DNA of 64,000 nucleotides. It comes from Notospermus geniculatus (lineage: Eukaryota; Nemertea; Pilidiophora; Heteronemertea; Lineidae). The stretch lies in the NCBI GenBank assembly GCA_002633025.1, contig NMRB01000008.1, positions 1,062,772-1,126,771 of the forward strand, given 5' to 3'. The position numbers and the translations under genes were made by a program. Below, piece after piece: positions 60,701 through 64,000 of the stretch (the stretch's first letter is position 1; every line of letters starts with the position of its first letter). A model generated the notes under the pieces. That model searched no databases, was not told where the DNA came from, and saw only the letters and a program-made list of their open reading frames with translations.

Positions 60701-61653
60701 TCATTTTCCATGTGGCTCTTGGTGAAATATGAGCGCTTTTGGCTATTAATGGGCACATTTGTTTTGAGTCTTAATTTGGGCACTGAGCCAATTCCCTGAC
60801 CCTGGCTGGCATTGCCGATGTAGTGTAGGCCTACAGACACGAAATGGGGCGCCGACGATGTTATTTTCTTGATTTCGCGAATTTGCATCGGCACATTTGA
60901 AGTTGCATCGCGAAATGCGTATTTTCTATCGCAATGTGCGATGCGAAACCGGTTATTTCCAGCCTTGTTAAACATGGAAGAAGCCACTCAAATGAGAGAC
61001 AGGTAGCACCCACTGAACGTCAAGATTTCACCATCGAACTCGGCTTCCAAATGATTGACAATTCCAGAAGGGTGCCCCCCTCTGTGCTGCATCTCACCGC
61101 CATTTCAAGAGTTTTCTATAATGTCCAATTCAATGGTTATTCTCCAACATTTTCCCCACAAAAATTTGTCTACTTCAAGATCCGCTTAACACTCCTCTCA
61201 CAGTGTTTTGTTTCGCTCCGTACCTACGCTTCACAAACCACTGCTTCGAATGGCCAGTATTCTGCCGATTTACCGCCAGATGGCACCACTACTGTCCAAC
61301 CAATCAGCGCCCGCCATCAGGCTGCAACTGAGTAATATCCTAAAACACTTTCTCCAGTGCGGCAGTGGGAACAGTAGTGGTGCCATCTGGTGGTAAATCG
61401 TCAGAATACCGGCCATTCGAAGCAGTGGTTTGTGAAGCGTAGGTACGGAGCGAAACAAAACACTGCGAGAGGAGTGTAGATTCGCTTTGGAGGAGAAAAC
61501 CTACCACTCTGCTGTGAGTGAGCCGAATCTGTAGAATGCTTCCGTGACATGGTCGCCGCTCCAAGACTTCTCTTTCCTCTTCCCTTGGATCTCCCCTTAC
61601 CAGACCCCTGAGAGTCTAAGCCTGACTTCCGCATATTTTCCATCTCGTCATCC
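39269..61653 (-). CDS. REV3L: DNA polymerase zeta catalytic subunit (copy B, N-terminal exons missing)
   Basis: Exons in gene order: 61653-61505, 60321-60187, 59800-59557, 59440-59331, giant 59123-47283 (cut by N), remnant 47281-46405, 46151-46026, 44058-43736, 43473-43358, 43231-43113, 42663-42545, 42429-42288, 42153-41845, 41538-41056, 40920-40783, 40651-40461, 40311-40084, 39906-39840, 39715-39554, 39415-39269. Junctions are GT-AG with matching phases. The catalytic subunit of pol zeta extends distorted primer ends in translesion synthesis in the nucleus. Identification rests on landmarks shared with human REV3L: CVPQFDG-GDEN before the giant exon, YSDVM inside it, NTCGFKVS, DFQSLYPS, YGDTDS and the C-terminal cysteine clusters. 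The first ~380 residues (N-terminal B-family domain) are not found. The single N at 47282 hides about 3.6 kb, including the first REV7-binding motif. Confidence 0.94.
41056..42153 (-). CDS. REV3L: REV3L copy B, polymerase palm and fingers exons
   Basis: Exons 42153-41845 and 41538-41056. Motif A DFQSLYPS is at 41971-41994, YGDTDS at 41170-41187, and VEVGDS matches human REV3L. The donor after 41056 is GTAAAT, slightly weaker than the GTAAGT of copy A. Confidence 0.93.
42288..44058 (-). CDS. REV3L: REV3L copy B, inactive exonuclease-like domain exons
   Basis: Five exons (44058-43736, 43473-43358, 43231-43113, 42663-42545, 42429-42288) cover the B-family exonuclease fold. Motif I reads LSIELHCRTRGD, with serine where proofreading enzymes have the first aspartate; the motif II region reads DILVGYEIQLLSWGYLLQRG rather than an NxxxFD form. 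Both are known REV3 traits and mean no proofreading. Confidence 0.9.
42798..43039. mobile_element. 242-base MITE, copy B only
   Basis: Inverted ends GACAAATCCCAAATT, with further mirrored sequence around AGATCTGCGCACTTCCGCC and GTAAACAGAAC. Absent from copy A. It may be flanked by TA. Intronic in REV3L. Confidence 0.75.
44768..44886. mobile_element. Fold-back element, copy B counterpart
   Basis: Same hairpin element as 25839-25957, at the same intronic position. Confidence 0.8.
46405..47281 (-). CDS. REV3L: REV3L copy B, remnant of the second REV7-motif exon
   Basis: The 3' 877 bases of the exon seen whole at 28221-29198. The PCKLPP motif is kept (47170-47205). The exon start, its upstream intron and the end of the giant exon are missing at the N. 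The frame happens to stay open across the N, but the join is not biological. Confidence 0.88.
47282..47282. other. Single-base assembly gap inside REV3L
   Basis: The left side matches copy A up to 29097 and the right side matches copy A from 32664. About 3,566 bases are therefore hidden by one N. Confidence 0.92.
47283..59123 (-). CDS. REV3L: REV3L copy B, giant exon (5' and central part)
   Basis: An uninterrupted frame of 11.8 kb entered through the acceptor TTTTCTCCTCCAG at 59124. In order it encodes: Ser/Pro/Gly-rich sequence; a Met-Pro-His-Gly-rich stretch (about 57239-57770); Arg/Asp/Gln repeats; a short coiled coil (EQQKKIESLEKEIRERTLN); an Asp12 run (55104-55141); a basic GRGRGRGK stretch; a conserved-looking basic domain (VMVKKLPKRLLRYYLNKDL) in the position of the basic domain of human REV3L; YSDVM followed by a Pro-rich acidic segment similar to human; then long acidic sequence with repeated PIAGPP motifs. 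Most is probably disordered. The human counterpart exon is about 4.2 kb. Confidence 0.9.
47662..49443 (-). other. Array of PxxxPP motifs resembling REV7-binding motifs
   Basis: Motifs (plus coordinates): PIAGPP 47662-47679, PVAGPP 47896-47913, PIAGPP 48052-48069, PIAGHS 48334-48351, PIPGPP 48451-48468, PIAIPA 48574-48591, PVAIPA 49102-49119, PVPRPP 49318-49335, PKPIPP 49426-49443. Most are preceded by a hydrophobic residue two positions before the first proline and separated by 35-180 acidic residues. REV7 recognises a hydrophobic-x-PxxxPP-type motif in REV3. Binding here is inferred. Confidence 0.5.
55104..55141. repeat. Trinucleotide repeat encoding poly-aspartate
   Basis: An ATC/GAT run inside the REV3L giant exon encodes twelve consecutive aspartates. 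One interruption (GTC) is present. Likely length-variable. Confidence 0.85.
59331..61653 (-). CDS. REV3L: REV3L exons upstream of the giant exon
   Basis: Four exons (61653-61505, 60321-60187, 59800-59557, 59440-59331) whose phases chain together exactly. They read DDEMENMRKSGLDSQ...DSQDKALAELLACLTE...EEDLISKEMSQSLW...CVPQFDGAGDENN. By eye this aligns with human REV3L SPDEALVHLLAGLES, EEMELSLVMSQRW and IPQLDGTADEN, which fixes the gene identity of the giant exon. Confidence 0.85.
59892..60163. mobile_element. MITE in a REV3L intron
   Basis: Inverted ends TAACCCAATAGAGCC enclose about 272 bases with several CCGCC words. Its right end lies 23 bases from the splice donor of exon 60321-60187. Confidence 0.7.
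61190..61476. mobile_element. MITE with about 120-base arms beside a REV3L splice donor
   Basis: The arms begin CACTCCTCTCACAGTGTTTTG and are mirrored with few mismatches; the centre is under 60 bases. The right end is 22 bases from the donor at 61504. Peptides read from the arms on both strands are identical, because they are mirror copies rather than coding. Confidence 0.8.
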
Positions 61654-62004
61654 CTGCAAAGAGTATGAAACCCACCATATCAAAATCAGTGTTTCCACCA
61701 GAGGGTACGCAGGGTACGCTGTGAGTACCCTCAAAGGAACAGAAAAGGGTCATTTTCTTTAATTTCATGGGGTTTTTTGCTGATTTTGAAGAACTGCATA
61801 CCCTCAAAAATATTTCTGGCAGAAACCCTGAAAATAACCGAGGGGGACTGCCCTCAGCAAACAACTCTGCCAGCAGGACGCCTCTCTATCGAGGGCACAC
61901 GTAGGTCATTTCTATTCATTTTGACCTCTGTAATCAGGATACCTCTCAATTAAAGTGCAGTATTTGTCAATCCTAAATGTAACCCGCCACAGCAAAACCA
62001 GTTG

Positions 62005-62579
62005 NNNNNNNNNNNNNNNNNNNNNNNNNNNNNNNNNNNNNNNNNNNNNNNNNNNNNNNNNNNNNNNNNNNNNNNNNNNNNNNNNNNNNNNNNNNNNNNN
62101 NNNNNNNNNNNNNNNNNNNNNNNNNNNNNNNNNNNNNNNNNNNNNNNNNNNNNNNNNNNNNNNNNNNNNNNNNNNNNNNNNNNNNNNNNNNNNNNNNNNN
62201 NNNNNNNNNNNNNNNNNNNNNNNNNNNNNNNNNNNNNNNNNNNNNNNNNNNNNNNNNNNNNNNNNNNNNNNNNNNNNNNNNNNNNNNNNNNNNNNNNNNN
62301 NNNNNNNNNNNNNNNNNNNNNNNNNNNNNNNNNNNNNNNNNNNNNNNNNNNNNNNNNNNNNNNNNNNNNNNNNNNNNNNNNNNNNNNNNNNNNNNNNNNN
62401 NNNNNNNNNNNNNNNNNNNNNNNNNNNNNNNNNNNNNNNNNNNNNNNNNNNNNNNNNNNNNNNNNNNNNNNNNNNNNNNNNNNNNNNNNNNNNNNNNNNN
62501 NNNNNNNNNNNNNNNNNNNNNNNNNNNNNNNNNNNNNNNNNNNNNNNNNNNNNNNNNNNNNNNNNNNNNNNNNNNNNNN
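62005..62579. other. Assembly gap (575 N)
   Basis: The run of N is flanked on the right by a tandem repeat (62580-62675), which probably caused the assembly break. Whether 575 is the real length cannot be told. Confidence 0.98.
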
Positions 62580-62675
62580 TACATGAAATGGGAATTTGGC
62601 AAGATGGGGGAATTATATGAAATGGGAATTTGGTGAGATGGGGAATTAAGAAATAGAATTTGGCGAGATGGACTT
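62580..62675 (+). repeat. Tandem repeat at gap edge
   Basis: Nearly three units of about 35 bases share ATGAAATGGGAATTTGG and GAGATGGGGAATTA. It probably continues into the gap. Confidence 0.75.
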
Positions 62676-62987
62676 AGGGAAGATATCAAGATTACATGGA
62701 TGACAAGGGGATGAGCTGCTGTAACTTCCAATGTTGATGTTGAAATATTGAATCCAGGGCTGAACATCAAATGTGGCATTATTAGTTCTCTAGACAAGAT
62801 TTGATGAATTTTTTAAAAAACAGATGGAGAACATTGGAGGGCCCGGAGAAAACCTGCTCTATCAAAGAGAGTCACCCTATCAGCGTGTATCACATGAAGA
62901 TGCAACAGGCACTGATGTTTCCACTGCACCACTTTGACAGCCTAAATCAGCAATCAGGATGTGGCTCCTACATGTACAAAAACTCAC

Positions 62988-63910
62988 CTGTTTGTATATT
63001 TGTCGAAGGTACATGTTTTCTTCTATGGTTCCAGTTGAGATCAGGCGAAAGACCCGGACGTCTCTCCTTTGGCCGATTCGATATGCCCTGAAATGAGATA
63101 TGGCCTATCCGGTTGAGGGCTTGTGCGCTAACACATCACTTTCCATGGAGCTGGCTGATAACTGCAAACACTGGCACCAAAAGTTGGCTTATTAGACGCC
63201 AATTTTGAATCGACCACAGAACTCGGAATATCGTCAGTGTTCAAAAAAAGCAACAACACTATTCTGTCATCTCAGTAATGACTCCTTTCACTTCTGGGAT
63301 CCTCTAGAAAGTGCCTGAGGAAGACCCCGACTGGGGTCGAAAATTTGCGAAATTCAGAGACGACCTTTGTGTTAGATCATTTTATGTGTCGATCTTTGTG
63401 CTTTACTTTGGATATCAGTAACGACTCCCATACAGAATCATTCAAGAGAAGAAGGCTTAAGTATGAAAGTCAATACATACCGATCCTGAGCCTGAAGGTC
63501 ATGTGTGGGATTCCAATTAGGATCGAAGATCACAACAACATTGGCACCGGTCAAGTTGAGGCCAAGACTGCCAGCCCTGGAACATAAACAAGTCTAAGTA
63601 CAAACTTTCGTGAATTAAAGACCACATTACCAAGCAGAAGGCAACGAAAACATACCATCGTGAATGAAGACTTGAGAAGCAATGTCTTTGTGGCTGAATG
63701 TGATGTTTAGTTTTGTCTGACCGTGAATTGGCCATCAAGTTTCACAGCCGTGCCCAGCACTTACTTTGTTGAGATCAGGAACAGGAATATGTCTGGATCC
63801 TTGTTAAATTCCCTCACATATTCATGTCGCCTCTTCTCATTGACCTTTCCGTCCAACCTCCTGAACTCGTACCCTTTGCTTAAGACGTACTGCTCCAAGA
63901 TGTCAAGAAG
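62988..63910 (-). CDS. ERCC6L2: ERCC6L2-like SNF2 ATPase, C-terminal helicase exons (partial)
   Basis: Three exons with matching phases: 63910-63765, 63576-63481 and 63087-62988. They encode [21 protein letters not shown], then [26 protein letters not shown], then [33 protein letters not shown]. These are helicase motifs IV-VI of a SNF2 translocase, including the RIGQ arginine-finger region. The ERCC6-like subfamily, and ERCC6L2 in particular, fits best (DLQAxDRAYRIGQ, YLRQIYKQ). ERCC6L2 is a DNA-dependent ATPase linked to DNA repair. The N-terminal lobe lies beyond the window and the C-terminal part is in or beyond the gap. An acceptor at about 63971 is an alternative start for the first exon. 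Confidence 0.8.
63305..63370 (+). ncRNA. Hammerhead-ribozyme-like motif in a dispersed repeat (copy 3)
   Basis: CTGAGGA (63315-63321), one extra A, stem II GACCCC/GGGGTC with tetraloop GACT (63323-63338), GAA core (63339-63341), a five-pair stem III AATTT/AAATT with loop GCG (63342-63354), then C (63355) at the cleavage position. It is the same repeat as at 5459-5527. The extra A and a weak stem I base (A instead of G at 63356) reduce confidence in activity. It lies in an intron of the SNF2 gene. Confidence 0.4.
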
Positions 63911-64000
63911 CTGGAAGTGATGTAAGAGTTTCATGACAAGCCACTGTCTTTGTAGGGAACTTGGAAGTGATTTCAAAAGAATCTGCACAAATTGAAAAGG

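Noticed and set aside
61208-61458. Identical short peptides on opposite strands (MFRSVPTLHKPLLRMA)
   Set aside because: They are read from the two mirror arms of a MITE, not from genes.
61955-62797. Open frames through the N run
   Set aside because: They consist almost wholly of unknown bases and a tandem repeat.

Overview
The window is animal nuclear DNA. Genes are split by GT-AG introns, transposon debris is dense, and the best matches by eye are to metazoan DNA-repair proteins. The many small inverted-repeat elements, the recurrent 'taggcctac'-type words and the strong divergence between two copies of one locus suggest a highly heterozygous marine invertebrate deuterostome, probably an echinoderm or a relative. 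The species call is an inference; no tRNA or rRNA gene supports it.

Layout. Positions 1-4488 hold no recognisable gene, only repeats. A plus-strand gene of about five coding exons (4525-8070) encodes an acidic-tailed coiled-coil protein I do not recognise; a near-perfect RFX X-box lies at its start. Positions 8176-9579 are non-coding.

From 9580 to about 49238 the sequence carries two head-to-tail copies of one block: copy A (9580-34622) and copy B (34623 onward). Each holds the 3' flank and the minus-strand C-terminal half of REV3L, the catalytic subunit of translesion DNA polymerase zeta. Copy B runs on (to 61653) into the upstream REV3L exons, including an enormous single coding exon. Copy A is cut off inside that exon at 34622. 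In both copies the visible polymerase exons are open, with the B-family motifs (DFQSLYPS, YGDTDS) and the C-terminal cysteine clusters. The copies differ by substitutions and by several copy-specific transposons, so they are either uncollapsed haplotypes or a real partial tandem duplication.

The assembly is visibly stitched. A lone N at 11819 sits between unmerged identical ends. A lone N at 47282 fuses two REV3L exons and deletes about 3.6 kb. A 575-base N run (62005-62579) separates REV3L from the C-terminal helicase exons of an ERCC6L2-like SNF2 ATPase (62988-63910, minus). The REV3L N-terminal exons are absent.

The most interesting signals are: (1) an array of PxxxPP-type motifs in the REV3L giant exon that look like the known REV7/MAD2L2-binding motif; (2) the size of that exon, about 15 kb when both copies are considered; (3) a dispersed repeat with a hammerhead-ribozyme-like fold at both ends of the window; (4) a nest of inverted-repeat elements at 15.2-17.7 kb; (5) the tandem or haplotypic duplication itself.
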